From: Hyphomicrobiales bacterium | GTDB lineage: Bacteria; Pseudomonadota; Alphaproteobacteria; Rhizobiales; Rhizobiaceae | Length of the DNA stretch: 64,000 bases | Assembly (NCBI GenBank): GCA_900469965.1 | Contig: UBZP01000020.1 | Span: forward strand, 1-64,000 | Direction: 5' to 3' | Shown: positions 44,254 to 53,050 of the stretch, piece after piece | Layout: every line of letters begins with the position of its first letter | Position numbering within the stretch: position 1 is the stretch's first letter | Translations under genes and position numbers: made by a program | The notes under the pieces: generated by a model | What the model was told of the DNA's origin: nothing | Seen by the model: the letters and a program-made list of their open reading frames with translations, nothing else | Database searches by the model: none

Positions 44254-44373
44254 CGACGGCGGCCTGCCGGTCGGATCACCCGCCCGATGCAAGCCGCTTC
44301 CGGTATCAGAAACGCCCCCGAAGGGACGGCAGCCCGGTCTCCTCGGCGCTGGCGGACGCCCTGCCCGCGCGCA

Positions 44374-44805
44374 CTATCCGAGCGAGACGGCGAGGCTGAT
44401 CGGCACGGCCGCCAGCGCCTTCGACACCGGGCAGCCCGCCTTTGCCTTGTTGGCGAGCCCGGTGAAGGTCGCCTCGTCCGCACCCGGCACCACACCGTGC
44501 AAGGTCAGCGCGATCGCGGTGATGGCGAAGCCGTCGGCGACCTTCTCCAGCGTGACGTCGGCTTTGGTTTCCAGGCTGTCGGCGGTCAGCCCGGCCTCGC
44601 CGAGGATCAGCGACAGCGCCATCGTGAAGCAGGCCGCGTGGGCGGCCCCGATCAGTTCCTCCGGGTTGCTGCCGGGAACGCCTTCGAACCGTGTGGCAAA
44701 GCCGTAGGGATAGTCCTTCAGCGCACCGCTCTGGGTGGAGATCAGGCCCTTGCCGTCCTTCAGGCCCCCGGTCCAATGCGCCGATCCGTTCTTCTGGATT
44801 TTCAT
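44374..44805 (-). CDS. osmC: OsmC-family peroxiredoxin
   Basis: The 143-residue protein belongs to the OsmC/Ohr fold. Peroxidatic cysteine lies in A-H-A-A-C-F-T-M-A-L-S and resolving cysteine in K-A-G-C-P-V-S-K-A-L. The N-terminal G-S-A-H-W-T-G-G-L-K-D-G-K-G and the length favour OsmC over Ohr. It reduces organic hydroperoxides in the cytoplasm. It is monocistronic; no full EcfG promoter is visible upstream. Confidence 0.9.
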   Translation of the reverse strand: MKIQKNGSAHWTGGLKDGKGLISTQSGALKDYPYGFATRFEGVPGSNPEELIGAAHAACFTMALSLILGEAGLTADSLETKADVTLEKVADGFAITAIALTLHGVVPGADEATFTGLANKAKAGCPVSKALAAVPISLAVSLG

Positions 44806-44933
44806 CTGATTCTCCCTTGTCGACGGCGTCGCGCGCCGGTCCGTGTGAGTGCACCCCGGTGGGTTCGCGCCCTATCAACTATGGCGAGGGAGAGTAAGGA
44901 CAAGGCGCAGGCCGGGCATATTCGCCCGGACGC

Positions 44934-45887
44934 TTAGGCCGACAGCAGATATTTCGCCGTCGCCTCGTCGGTGATGAGCCCGTTGATCATCCGTCCTTTC
45001 AGCGCCGAAAGGATCGCCAGATGCTTGCGGCTTCCCTTGGCGAGCCCGATGACCGAGGCCTTGTCGCGCGAGGGAAGCGGGACGGAGGCAACGCGTTCGT
45101 TGATGCTGCCGGAAAGAAGGACGCCCTCCCGGTCGAACATCCAGCCGCAGATTTCCCCCGCGGCCCCTTCCGCCGTCAGTTGCGCCATTTCCTCCCGGTC
45201 GAGGAAACCGTCGACGCACAGTGGCGCATCCGGGCCCAGTTCGCCGATGCCGACGAAGGCGACGTCGGCCTCCTGCGCCAGCTTCAGCGTCGATTGCACG
45301 AGGCTCTGCTCGTGCAGGAGGTCGCGCTCCTTGGCCGAGGAGACGAGCACCGGCAGCGGCATCGGGAAATGCCGCGCCTTGACCGCATCGGCCATGCTGA
45401 AGATGACGTTGTAGTAGGCCGCCGAGCCGTCCGGGCCGATATTGCCGGTCAGCGACATGATCCGGTGCTGCGGACATTCCATGGCCGGCAACTGGTCGAT
45501 CGCGGCCTTGAGCGTGCGCCCCGTCCCGACCGCGAGCACGATCGGCTCCGGCCGCTTGAGCCAGCGCTCGATTTCCGCCGCCCCCGCCTCCGCAATGCCG
45601 ACCGTCGTCGAGGTCGAGGCCGGATCGGTCGGCACGACGTCGACATGGACGAGATCGAATCGCTGCTTGAGGCGTTCCGCCAGTTCCAGGCATTCGGCGA
45701 TCGGATGGTCGAGCCGCACCTTGATCAGCCTTTCGGCAACCGCGAGCGAGACGAGGCGCTGCGCCGACTGGCGCGAAATGCCCATCGCAGAGGCGATCTC
45801 GTCCTGGGTGCGACCGGCGACATAGTAGAGCCAGCCGGCCCGCGCCGCATCGTCCAGTCTGCCGCCCGTCTCGGATCGCCTTGCCAT
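44934..45887 (-). CDS. SorC/DeoR-type sugar-binding transcriptional regulator (SmoC-like)
   Basis: The protein has 317 residues. The N-terminal HTH reads G-W-L-Y-Y-V-A-G-R-T-Q-D-E-I-A, then M-G-I-S-R-Q-S-A-Q-R-L-V. The SorC effector domain follows, with A-V-G-T-G-R-T-L-K-A-A-I-D and G-I-G-E-L-G. The family binds phosphorylated sugars or polyols. It stands upstream of smoE, with the small 44020 gene and osmC between, and probably controls the polyol operon; that is inferred from position and by analogy with smoC loci. Its own upstream region is shared with preT. Confidence 0.88.
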   Translation of the reverse strand: MARRSETGGRLDDAARAGWLYYVAGRTQDEIASAMGISRQSAQRLVSLAVAERLIKVRLDHPIAECLELAERLKQRFDLVHVDVVPTDPASTSTTVGIAEAGAAEIERWLKRPEPIVLAVGTGRTLKAAIDQLPAMECPQHRIMSLTGNIGPDGSAAYYNVIFSMADAVKARHFPMPLPVLVSSAKERDLLHEQSLVQSTLKLAQEADVAFVGIGELGPDAPLCVDGFLDREEMAQLTAEGAAGEICGWMFDREGVLLSGSINERVASVPLPSRDKASVIGLAKGSRKHLAILSALKGRMINGLITDEATAKYLLSA

Positions 45888-45999
45888 CGCCTTCAGACCT
45901 CTTACCTGCTTTCCGGATTTGCTGCCATCATTTCCCCCGTCCTGTCAAACCCGTCTTGGCCAGAGCGGGACGAAACGAAAATCCGTCGATTTCGGGACA

Positions 46000-46030
46000 G
46001 TAAAACACAACCGTTACTCTCAAGTTTTAC
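46000..46030. promoter_or_regulatory. Inverted repeat in the SorC-preT intergenic region
   Basis: GTAAAAC (46000-46006) and GTTTTAC (46024-46030) form a perfect 7-bp dyad with 17 bases between, within a very AT-rich divergent promoter region (45,980-46,120). Three ACCGTT words lie at about 46010, 46076 and 46102. The ligand could be the SorC protein or a regulator of pyrimidine genes; no RutR-type TGACCA/TGGTCA pair is seen here. Confidence 0.45.
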
Positions 46031-46143
46031 ATCCTTCCAGGGCCTGGAAATCCGGCATTTCCGACCGAACTTTTACCGTTTGATAAAAAAATAAACCGTG
46101 TTACCGTTTCTCCAGTCAAAAGCCCAAATAATGGGAGACAATA

Positions 46144-47505
46144 ATGGGAACGAGCATATCCGGAATCCGGGGGGACAGGCTTTCGTCCGCCGACTACGAA
46201 AAGAACTTCTCCGACCTGCATCCGCCGCTGGACCGGCATCAGGCTCTGGTCGCCGCCGACCGCTGCTACTTCTGCTACGACGCGCCGTGCATGACGGCCT
46301 GTCCGACCTCCATCGACATCCCGATGTTCATCCGCCAGATCTCGACCGGCAACGCCGTCGGTGCGGCCAAGACCATCTTCGACCAGAACATTCTCGGCGG
46401 CATGTGCGCCCGCGTCTGTCCCACCGAAACGCTGTGCGAACAGGCCTGCGTGCGCAACACCGCCGAGGACCGGCCCGTCGAGATCGGCCTTCTCCAGCGC
46501 CATGCGACCGACACGGCGATGGAGAAGAACATCCAGTTCTACCCGCGGCCGGAACGGACCCGCCACCGGATCGCCGTGGTCGGAGCGGGCCCCGCCGGCC
46601 TCGCTTGCGCCCACCGCCTCGCCATGAACGGCCACGACGTCATCATCTTCGACGCGCGGGTCAAGCCGGGCGGCCTCAACGAATACGGCATCGCCACCTA
46701 CAAGACGACGGACGATTTCGCCCAGCGGGAGGTGGACTACGTGCTCGCCATCGGCGGCATCGAGATCCGTAACGGCCAGAAGCTGGGCCGCGATTTCACC
46801 CTCGGCGAGCTGGCGGAGAATTTCGACGCGGTCTTCCTCGGCATCGGCCTTGCCGGCGTCAACGCGCTCCGGATCGAGGGCGAGCAGCTCTCCGGCGTCG
46901 AGGATGCGGTCGACTTCATCGCCGCGCTGCGGCAGGTGGAGGACAAGGCCGACATCGCCATCGGCCGGCGCGTCGTCGTCATCGGCGGCGGCATGACCGC
47001 GATCGACGCCGCCGTCCAGGCCAAGCTTCTCGGCGCCGAGGAGGTGACGATCTGCTATCGCCGCGGCAAGGAAGACATGAACGCGTCGGAGTTCGAACAG
47101 GAACTCGCCACCTCCAAGGGCGTGATGATCCGTCACTGGCTGCAGCCGAAGCGGGTCATCGGCAAGGACGGCAAGGTCGCCGGCATCGAGGTGGAATACA
47201 CCGAAATGCAGGATGGCAAGCTCCAGGGCACCGGCGAAACCGGCATCCTCGCCGCCGACCAGATCTTCAAGGCGATCGGCCAGACCTTCGATCCGACCTG
47301 CGTGCCGAACCTGAGACTGGATGGCGGCCGCATTGCCGTCGACGCCGAAGGCAAGACCTCGATGGCCCGCGTCTGGGCCGGCGGCGACTGCGTCAAGGCC
47401 GGCGAGGACCTGACGGTCACCTCGGTCGCACAGGGCCGCGATGCGGCCGATTCGATCAACCGGGCGCTCGCCGCCGCGGCCAATCCCGCCGTCGCGGTTG
47501 CCTGA
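46144..47505 (+). CDS. preT: Dihydropyrimidine dehydrogenase (NAD), FAD/Fe-S subunit PreT
   Basis: The 453-residue protein starts at ATG 46144 after GGGAGACAATA. The N-terminal Fe-S region contains C-Y-F-C-Y-D-A-P-C-M-T-A-C-P and C-A-R-V-C-P-T-E-T-L-C-E-Q-A-C. FAD site: V-V-G-A-G-P-A-G-L-A-C; NAD(P) site: I-G-G-G-M-T-A-I-D; late A-G-G-D-C. It passes electrons to PreA for reduction of uracil or thymine, the first step of reductive pyrimidine catabolism. The next gene begins 15 bases later. Confidence 0.94.
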   Translation: MGTSISGIRGDRLSSADYEKNFSDLHPPLDRHQALVAADRCYFCYDAPCMTACPTSIDIPMFIRQISTGNAVGAAKTIFDQNILGGMCARVCPTETLCEQACVRNTAEDRPVEIGLLQRHATDTAMEKNIQFYPRPERTRHRIAVVGAGPAGLACAHRLAMNGHDVIIFDARVKPGGLNEYGIATYKTTDDFAQREVDYVLAIGGIEIRNGQKLGRDFTLGELAENFDAVFLGIGLAGVNALRIEGEQLSGVEDAVDFIAALRQVEDKADIAIGRRVVVIGGGMTAIDAAVQAKLLGAEEVTICYRRGKEDMNASEFEQELATSKGVMIRHWLQPKRVIGKDGKVAGIEVEYTEMQDGKLQGTGETGILAADQIFKAIGQTFDPTCVPNLRLDGGRIAVDAEGKTSMARVWAGGDCVKAGEDLTVTSVAQGRDAADSINRALAAAANPAVAVA

Positions 47506-47519
47506 GGGGAGGAACAGAC

Positions 47520-48833
47520 ATGGCTGATCTTCGCAACACCTTCGTCGGCATCAAGTCTCCGAATCCCTTCTGGCTGGCCTCCGCGCCGCCGACGGACAAG
47601 GCCTACAACGTCGAGCGCGCCTTCAAGGCGGGCTGGGGCGGCGTCGTCTGGAAGACGCTCGGCGAGGAAGGCCCGCCGGTCGTCAACGTCAACGGCCCGC
47701 GCTACGGCGCGATCTGGGGCGCCGACCGGCGCCTGCTCGGGCTGAACAACATCGAGCTGATCACCGACCGGCCGCTGCAGGTCAACCTGCAGGAAATGAA
47801 GCAGGTGAAGATGAACTGGCCCGACCGGGCGCTGGTCGCCTCGATCATGGTGCCCTGCGAGGAGAACGCCTGGAAATCCATCCTGCCGCTCGTCGAGGAG
47901 ACGGGCGCCGACGGCATCGAGCTCAACTTCGGCTGTCCGCACGGCATGTCCGAGCGCGGCATGGGCTCCGCGGTCGGCCAGGTGCCGGAATACATCGAGA
48001 TGGTCGTGCGCTGGTGCAAGCAGTACACCCGCATGCCCGTCATCACCAAGCTGACGCCGAACATCACCGACATCCGCAAGCCGGCGCGCGCCGCCAAGGC
48101 CGGCGGCACCGACGCCGTGTCGCTGATCAATACGATCAACTCGATCGTCTCGGTCGATCTCGACACGTTCGCGCCGACGCCGACGGTCGGCGGCAAGGGC
48201 TCCCACGGCGGCTATTGCGGCCCGGCGGTCAAGCCGATCGCGCTCAACATGGTGGCCGAGATCGCCCGCGATCCGGAAACCTACGGGCTGCCCATCTCCG
48301 GCATCGGCGGCATCACCACCTGGCGGGACGCCGCCGAGTTCCTGGCGCTCGGCGCCGGCAACGTGCAGGTCTGCACCGCCGCCATGACCTATGGCTTCAA
48401 GATCGTCCAGGAGATGATCTCCGGCCTCTCCGACTGGATGGACGAGAAGGGCCACCGCTCGCTGGACGACATCATCGCCCGCGCCGTGCCGAACACGACG
48501 GACTGGCAGTACCTGAACCTGAACTACGTCGCCAAGGCACATATCGACCAGGACGCCTGCATCAAGTGTGGCCGCTGCCACATCGCCTGCGAGGACACCT
48601 CGCACCAGGCGATCACCGCGCTCGTGGACGGCGCCCGCCATTTCGAGGTGATCGAGGAGGAGTGCGTCGGCTGCAATCTCTGCGTCAACGTCTGCCCGGT
48701 GGAGAACTGCATCACCATGAACGCGCTTCCCGCCGGCAGCATAGACCGCCGCACCGGCAAGCCGGTCGACCCCAACTACGCCAACTGGACCACCCATCCG
48801 AACAATCCGATGGCGCGCCAGGCGGCCGAATGA
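47520..48833 (+). CDS. preA: Dihydropyrimidine dehydrogenase (NAD), catalytic subunit PreA
   Basis: The 437-residue protein starts at ATG 47520 after GGGGAGGAACAG. A dihydroorotate-dehydrogenase-like FMN barrel has the active-site segment N-F-G-C-P-H-G-M-S-E-R-G-M-G. Two C-terminal 4Fe-4S clusters follow: C-I-K-C-G-R-C-H-I-A-C and C-V-G-C-N-L-C-V-N-V-C-P. It reduces uracil/thymine to the dihydro forms with PreT. A GC hairpin follows the stop. Confidence 0.95.
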   Translation: MADLRNTFVGIKSPNPFWLASAPPTDKAYNVERAFKAGWGGVVWKTLGEEGPPVVNVNGPRYGAIWGADRRLLGLNNIELITDRPLQVNLQEMKQVKMNWPDRALVASIMVPCEENAWKSILPLVEETGADGIELNFGCPHGMSERGMGSAVGQVPEYIEMVVRWCKQYTRMPVITKLTPNITDIRKPARAAKAGGTDAVSLINTINSIVSVDLDTFAPTPTVGGKGSHGGYCGPAVKPIALNMVAEIARDPETYGLPISGIGGITTWRDAAEFLALGAGNVQVCTAAMTYGFKIVQEMISGLSDWMDEKGHRSLDDIIARAVPNTTDWQYLNLNYVAKAHIDQDACIKCGRCHIACEDTSHQAITALVDGARHFEVIEEECVGCNLCVNVCPVENCITMNALPAGSIDRRTGKPVDPNYANWTTHPNNPMARQAAE

Positions 48834-48839
48834 GACGCA

Positions 48840-48868
48840 GGATGCCGCCGGTTCCGCCGGCGGCATCC
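48840..48868 (+). terminator. Strong hairpin after preA
   Basis: A perfect 12-bp stem GGATGCCGCCGG (48840-48851) pairs with 48857-48868 over 5 bases, 6 bases after the preA stop. It lacks a U-tract but probably ends or stabilises the preTA message. Confidence 0.6.
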
Positions 48869-49105
48869 CTTGCGCAGGGGCTGCGGCCCGTGCCCGAAAT
48901 CTGAGCCCTGCTCACAACTGCGGCCTGCAGGCCCGCAGCCGTTCCCGCCATTGCAACCGCCCCCGACAAAAAACGCTTGCCTGGCTGCCGTCTCCATGCT
49001 TTCGAGGCCGCGCACCGGTCCGGCGCGCGCCAGCGCCAGTTCAGCATCGGTTCATTGCAGGCGTGGCATCTGAGGAAGGCCGCCTCGGGCGGCCGGGGCG
49101 AGAGC

Positions 49106-50545
49106 ATGCGGGAAAAACGGATGGTGGAGCAAGGTCGGCACGACGCGGGATCGTCGTCGGCATCGCAGGCGCGGAGCCTGCCGGCCGACATGCTGCTGGT
49201 CGCCGCGCTGATATTCTGCGCCGCACTCTTCGGCATCCTCAGCCGTCCGGTCGGATTCCTCGCCGCGTTCTGGCCCGCCAACGCCGTCCTGCTCGGCCTG
49301 ATGATGCGCGAACCGCGGCTCGCCTCCTTCGGCGGCTGGGTCGCCGCCTTCGCAGGCTATGTCGCCGCCGATCTCGTCACCGGCAGCACGCTCGGCATGA
49401 CGCTCTGGCTGACTGCGGCCAACCTGACGGAGGCTGCGACCGGATACGTGCTGTTCCGCGCCCTCGCCGAGGATCATCGCCGCATGCGCTGGCCGCAATC
49501 GGTCATCGTCCTCTTTGCCGTCTGCTGCTGTGCCGCGGCCACCAGCGCCTTTGTCGGCGCCGGGGTCTCGACCGTCTATTTCGGACGCGACTTCGCCCTG
49601 AGCCTCGAACTCTGGTTCAGCACCGAACTGGCGAACACGACGGTGGTGCTGCCGGTGATCCTGACGGCGCCGAAGCTTTCGGACATGCGCCTGCCAGGGC
49701 GGATCGAGCTGTCGGCGCAAGGGATTCGTAGAGCGGCCCCCGCCCTGGCGCTGGCCGTCTCCATCCTGCTCGGCAGCCTGCTGGAGGGCCCCGGCTCCTT
49801 CGCCTTCCCGGTGCCCGCCCTGCTCTGGTGCGCGGTCAGCTATTCCCTTTTTTCGACGGCGGTCCTGACGCTGTGCTTCACCATCTGGGGCATGGTCATC
49901 ATCACCGGCGCCTTTGCCAACCTCCCCGGCGATGCCGACCTCTTGGACTGGGGCAAATCGATCCGCCTGGCGCTCGCGCTCATCGCCCTGGCGCCGCTTT
50001 CGGTCGCCAACCTCAATGCGGCGCGAAACCAGTTGCTGATGCGGCTGAAGGACATGGTCGAGCACGACGAGATGACCGGCGCGCTGACGCGGGCGACCTT
50101 CATCGAGCGCAGCGAGCGCCATCTCGAAGAGAACGGCACGGCTGCCGTGCTGATGCTCGACGTCGACCGCTTCAAGACGGTCAACGACCATCATGGGCAC
50201 GCGGCCGGCGACCGTGTCCTCGTCGCCTTCGCCTCCACGGTGCTGGCAACCCTGCGGCCGGGCTACCTGTTCGGACGGCTGGGCGGCGAGGAGTTTGCGA
50301 TCCTGCTGCCGCAGACGACGCATGGCGAGGCCCGGGCCTTTGCCGAACGGCTTCGCCGCGCCGTGGAAGACCACGCAGTCGACATCGCAGACGGGTGCCG
50401 CCTGACGATCACCGTCAGCATCGGCCTGGCGTTCCAGACCGGCATCGCCAGGCCCTCGCTGGATGCCCTGCTGGCTGAGGCGGACGCGGCCCTGTACCGG
50501 GCCAAGGCCTGTGGCCGCAACCGCGTCGAGACGGCGGCCGCCTGA
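49106..50545 (+). CDS. Membrane diguanylate cyclase (MASE1-like + GGDEF)
   Basis: The 479-residue protein starts at ATG 49106; the longer upstream frame lacks a better start. Residues about 25-315 hold eight or so hydrophobic segments with F-W-P-A-N-A-V-L-L-G-L, the pattern of MASE1 sensor domains. The GGDEF domain (about 325-479) has D-V-D-R-F-K-T-V-N-D-H-H-G-H and active site G-G-E-E-F at 393-397. The allosteric I-site position reads R-P-G-Y instead of R-x-x-D, so product inhibition may be lost. It makes cyclic di-GMP. It sits between preTA and rutR without obvious metabolic link. Confidence 0.9.
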   Translation: MREKRMVEQGRHDAGSSSASQARSLPADMLLVAALIFCAALFGILSRPVGFLAAFWPANAVLLGLMMREPRLASFGGWVAAFAGYVAADLVTGSTLGMTLWLTAANLTEAATGYVLFRALAEDHRRMRWPQSVIVLFAVCCCAAATSAFVGAGVSTVYFGRDFALSLELWFSTELANTTVVLPVILTAPKLSDMRLPGRIELSAQGIRRAAPALALAVSILLGSLLEGPGSFAFPVPALLWCAVSYSLFSTAVLTLCFTIWGMVIITGAFANLPGDADLLDWGKSIRLALALIALAPLSVANLNAARNQLLMRLKDMVEHDEMTGALTRATFIERSERHLEENGTAAVLMLDVDRFKTVNDHHGHAAGDRVLVAFASTVLATLRPGYLFGRLGGEEFAILLPQTTHGEARAFAERLRRAVEDHAVDIADGCRLTITVSIGLAFQTGIARPSLDALLAEADAALYRAKACGRNRVETAAA

Positions 50546-50557
50546 CGTGGGCAACCG

Positions 50558-51208
50558 TCAGGACGCGCCGTCGCGCACCTGTAGCCCGTTGATGAAGAGC
50601 TGCTCCAGAAAGCGCGCCGCGTCCTCGAAACGCCCCTCGCCCGCCTTCTCCTGACCGAGCACCGCCCGGACCTGCACGTCGAAGTCCGCATAATGCTGCG
50701 TCGTCGACCAGATCGAGAAGATCAGGTGGTAGGGGTCGCATTTGGCGATCTTGCCGGCCTTCGCCCAGGCGCGGATCACCGCCGCCTTCTCGTCCACCAG
50801 CGCCTTCAGCGGCCCCTTCAGCTCGTCCTCGATATTGGTCGCCCCCTGCAGCACCTCGTTGGCGAAGAGCCGGCTTTCGCGCGGGAAATCGCGCGCCATC
50901 TCCAGCTTGCGCCGGATGTAGCTGCGGATCTCCGAGACCGGATTTCCCGCCGCATCGAATTCGCGCAAGGGATCGAGCCACGTATCGAGGACGCGGGTGA
51001 TCAGCGCCCGGTGCATCGCCTCCTTGGTGCGGAAATAATAGAGCAGGTTCGGCTTCGACATGCCGGCCACCTCGGCGATCTGGTCGACGGTCGCGCCACG
51101 GAAGCCATGCAGCGAAAACACCTCGAGCGCCGCTTCGAGGATCCGCTCCTCCTTCTCCTCCTGGATGCGGGTGCGCCGTTGGGTCCTGGCTGCCCTTGGT
51201 AGAACCAT
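50558..51208 (-). CDS. rutR: RutR-like TetR-family pyrimidine regulator
   Basis: The 216-residue protein starts at ATG 51208-51206. The HTH includes ILEAALEVFSLHGFRGAT and M-S-K-P-N-L-L-Y-Y-F-R-T-K. The C-terminal domain carries W-L-D-P-L-R-E-F, S-R-L-F-A-N-E-V-L-Q-G-A and I-F-S-I-W-S-T-T-Q-H-Y-A-D-F, hallmarks of the RutR ligand domain, which binds uracil or thymine in E. coli. It is divergent from the hydrolase gene with a RutR-type palindrome between. It probably represses pyrimidine catabolism until a pyrimidine binds. Confidence 0.9.
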   Translation of the reverse strand: MVLPRAARTQRRTRIQEEKEERILEAALEVFSLHGFRGATVDQIAEVAGMSKPNLLYYFRTKEAMHRALITRVLDTWLDPLREFDAAGNPVSEIRSYIRRKLEMARDFPRESRLFANEVLQGATNIEDELKGPLKALVDEKAAVIRAWAKAGKIAKCDPYHLIFSIWSTTQHYADFDVQVRAVLGQEKAGEGRFEDAARFLEQLFINGLQVRDGAS

Positions 51209-51338
51209 CTGCTTCCTAGCCTTCGCACGGACGGGAAAGTGCCGTCAAAATCACCAGTTTAACTCTCTGCCATTCCTGTGGGCGAGGCCCGGGGCTTTTC
51301 GCTTTTTCGACTTGAGTGCCGCAACGGAAGCTGTAATG

Positions 51339-51354
51339 TTTACCAACCGGTCAA
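51339..51354 (+). promoter_or_regulatory. RutR-type operator
   Basis: TTTACCAACCGGTCAA (51339-51354) matches the E. coli RutR consensus TTGACCA-NN-TGGTCAA in 12 of 14 fixed positions. It lies between rutR and the amidohydrolase gene, 130 bases from each start. Confidence 0.7.
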
Positions 51355-51483
51355 ATTATCAGCCAGTTGCGAAACAAAGGCAACTGCTGTTCGGTAGGCG
51401 CAGAAAAACGACAATCGCGCCCGGTGACCGGCGGGAACAGATAACGGCTCTCACGCGGAGCCGAAAGAAAGGGAGCTAGCGAG

Positions 51484-52734
51484 ATGGCCGCACCCGGCGA
51501 GAACATGCGCGTCAATGCCGACCGCCTGTGGGATAGCCTCATGGAGATGGCCAGGATCGGCCCGGGCGTCGCCGGCGGCAACAACCGCCAGACGCTGACC
51601 GATGCCGACGCCGAGGGCCGCAGCCTGTTTCGGCGCTGGTGCGAGGCGGCCGGCATGACGCTCGGCGTCGACCGGATGGGCACGATGTTCGCCACCCGTC
51701 CGGGCACCGACCCGGATGCGCTGCCGGTCTATGTCGGCTCTCACCTCGACACCCAGCCGACCGGCGGCAAGTATGACGGCGTGCTGGGCGTGCTGTCCGG
51801 CCTGGAAGTCATCCGCTCGATGAACGATCTCGGCATCCGGACGAAGCATCCCATCGTCGTCACCAACTGGACCAACGAGGAAGGCGCCCGTTTCGCCCCG
51901 GCGATGCTCGCCTCCGGCGTCTTCGCCGGCGCCCTCGGTCTCGACTATGCCTATGCGCGCACCGATCCCGACGGCAAGACCTTCGGCGACGAATTGAAGC
52001 GCATCGGCTGGGTCGGCGACGAGGAGGTCGGCGCGCGCAAGATGCACGCCTATTTCGAGTACCACATCGAGCAGGGACCGATCCTCGAAGCCGAGAACAG
52101 GCAGATCGGCGTCGTCACCCATTGCCAGGGCCTGTGGTGGCTGGAGTTCACGCTCACCGGCCGCGAGGCGCATACCGGCTCGACGCCGATGAACCTGCGC
52201 GTCAATGCCGGGCTGGCGATGGCGCGCATCATGGAGATGGTGCAGGCGGTGGCGATGGAGGCCCAGCCCGGCGCCGTCGGCGGCGTCGGCCAGGCGTTCT
52301 TCTCGCCGAACTCGCGCAACGTGCTTCCCGGCAAGGTCGTCTTCACCGTCGACATCCGCTCGCCGGACCAGACGAAGCTCGACGGCATGCGTGCGAAGAT
52401 CGAGGCCGAGGCGGCGAAGATCTGCGCGGCGCTCGGCGTCGGCTGTTCGGTCGAGGCCGTCGGCCACTTCGACCCGGTCACCTTCGACCCGACGCTCGTC
52501 TCCGCCGTCCGCAATGCGGCCGAACACCTCGGCTACAGCCACATGAACATCATCTCCGGCGCCGGCCACGACGCCTGCTGGGTCGCCAAGGTGGCCCCAG
52601 CCACCATGATCATGTGCCCCTGCGTCGGCGGCCTGAGCCACAACGAAGCCGAGGAGATTTCCAAGGACTGGGCCAGTGCCGGCGCCGACGTGCTGTTCCA
52701 CGCGGTGATGGAGACGGCGGGGATAGTGGAGTAG
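51484..52734 (+). CDS. Zn-dependent amidohydrolase, beta-ureidopropionase type (M20 family)
   Basis: The 416-residue protein starts at ATG 51484 after AAAGGGAGCTAGCGAG. Metal ligands lie in V-G-S-H-L-D-T-Q-P-T-G-G-K-Y-D-G, T-N-E-E-G-A-R-F and a late A-G-H-D-A. The dimer/lid motif is G-R-E-A-H-T-G-S-T-P-M. It hydrolyses N-carbamoyl-beta-alanine (or N-carbamoyl amino acids) to beta-alanine, CO2 and ammonia, the last step of the reductive pyrimidine route. Context with dihydropyrimidinase, PreTA and RutR supports this over a plain allantoate hydrolase. Confidence 0.92.
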   Translation: MAAPGENMRVNADRLWDSLMEMARIGPGVAGGNNRQTLTDADAEGRSLFRRWCEAAGMTLGVDRMGTMFATRPGTDPDALPVYVGSHLDTQPTGGKYDGVLGVLSGLEVIRSMNDLGIRTKHPIVVTNWTNEEGARFAPAMLASGVFAGALGLDYAYARTDPDGKTFGDELKRIGWVGDEEVGARKMHAYFEYHIEQGPILEAENRQIGVVTHCQGLWWLEFTLTGREAHTGSTPMNLRVNAGLAMARIMEMVQAVAMEAQPGAVGGVGQAFFSPNSRNVLPGKVVFTVDIRSPDQTKLDGMRAKIEAEAAKICAALGVGCSVEAVGHFDPVTFDPTLVSAVRNAAEHLGYSHMNIISGAGHDACWVAKVAPATMIMCPCVGGLSHNEAEEISKDWASAGADVLFHAVMETAGIVE

Positions 52735-52738
52735 CCCG

Positions 52739-53050
52739 ATGGACCAACTCCGGCCCGAGCGCAGCATCAATTGGCACATGGGCTGGCCTAGTGCAAACGG
52801 CCCTTTCCCGACGCGAGTGGTCGAGCGTGCTGAATTGGCTCAGCAGAAGCCCATCAAAGAACTCGAGCCGGATGAAATTCGGCTTTGGGATGCGAATCCC
52901 GATCTCCTTTCTCGCTTCAGAAAGTTGCTCTCCAAGCTCGATGCAGACGATTCCGAACTCGCCGAGAGCATCGAGATTTTCATGAACGTCAAGACGCGGG
53001 TCCCCAAGGTGCAAACGGCGGGCGGAAACACGAAGGGAACATCAATATGA
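52739..53050 (+). CDS. Unknown 103-residue protein inside the pyrimidine operon
   Basis: The ATG at 52739 lies 4 bases after the amidohydrolase stop; GGAG at the end of that gene is the likely ribosome binding site. The stop overlaps the dihydropyrimidinase start by 4 bases. The protein is hydrophilic, with aromatic N-terminus S-I-N-W-H-M-G-W-P, a helical acidic middle (IKELEPDEIRLWDANPDLL) and DADDSELAESIEIFM. No family, signal or membrane segment is recognised. The base composition is less GC-rich than its neighbours, so it may be a later insertion. Tight coupling on both sides suggests co-production with the two enzymes. Confidence 0.7.
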   Translation: MDQLRPERSINWHMGWPSANGPFPTRVVERAELAQQKPIKELEPDEIRLWDANPDLLSRFRKLLSKLDADDSELAESIEIFMNVKTRVPKVQTAGGNTKGTSI

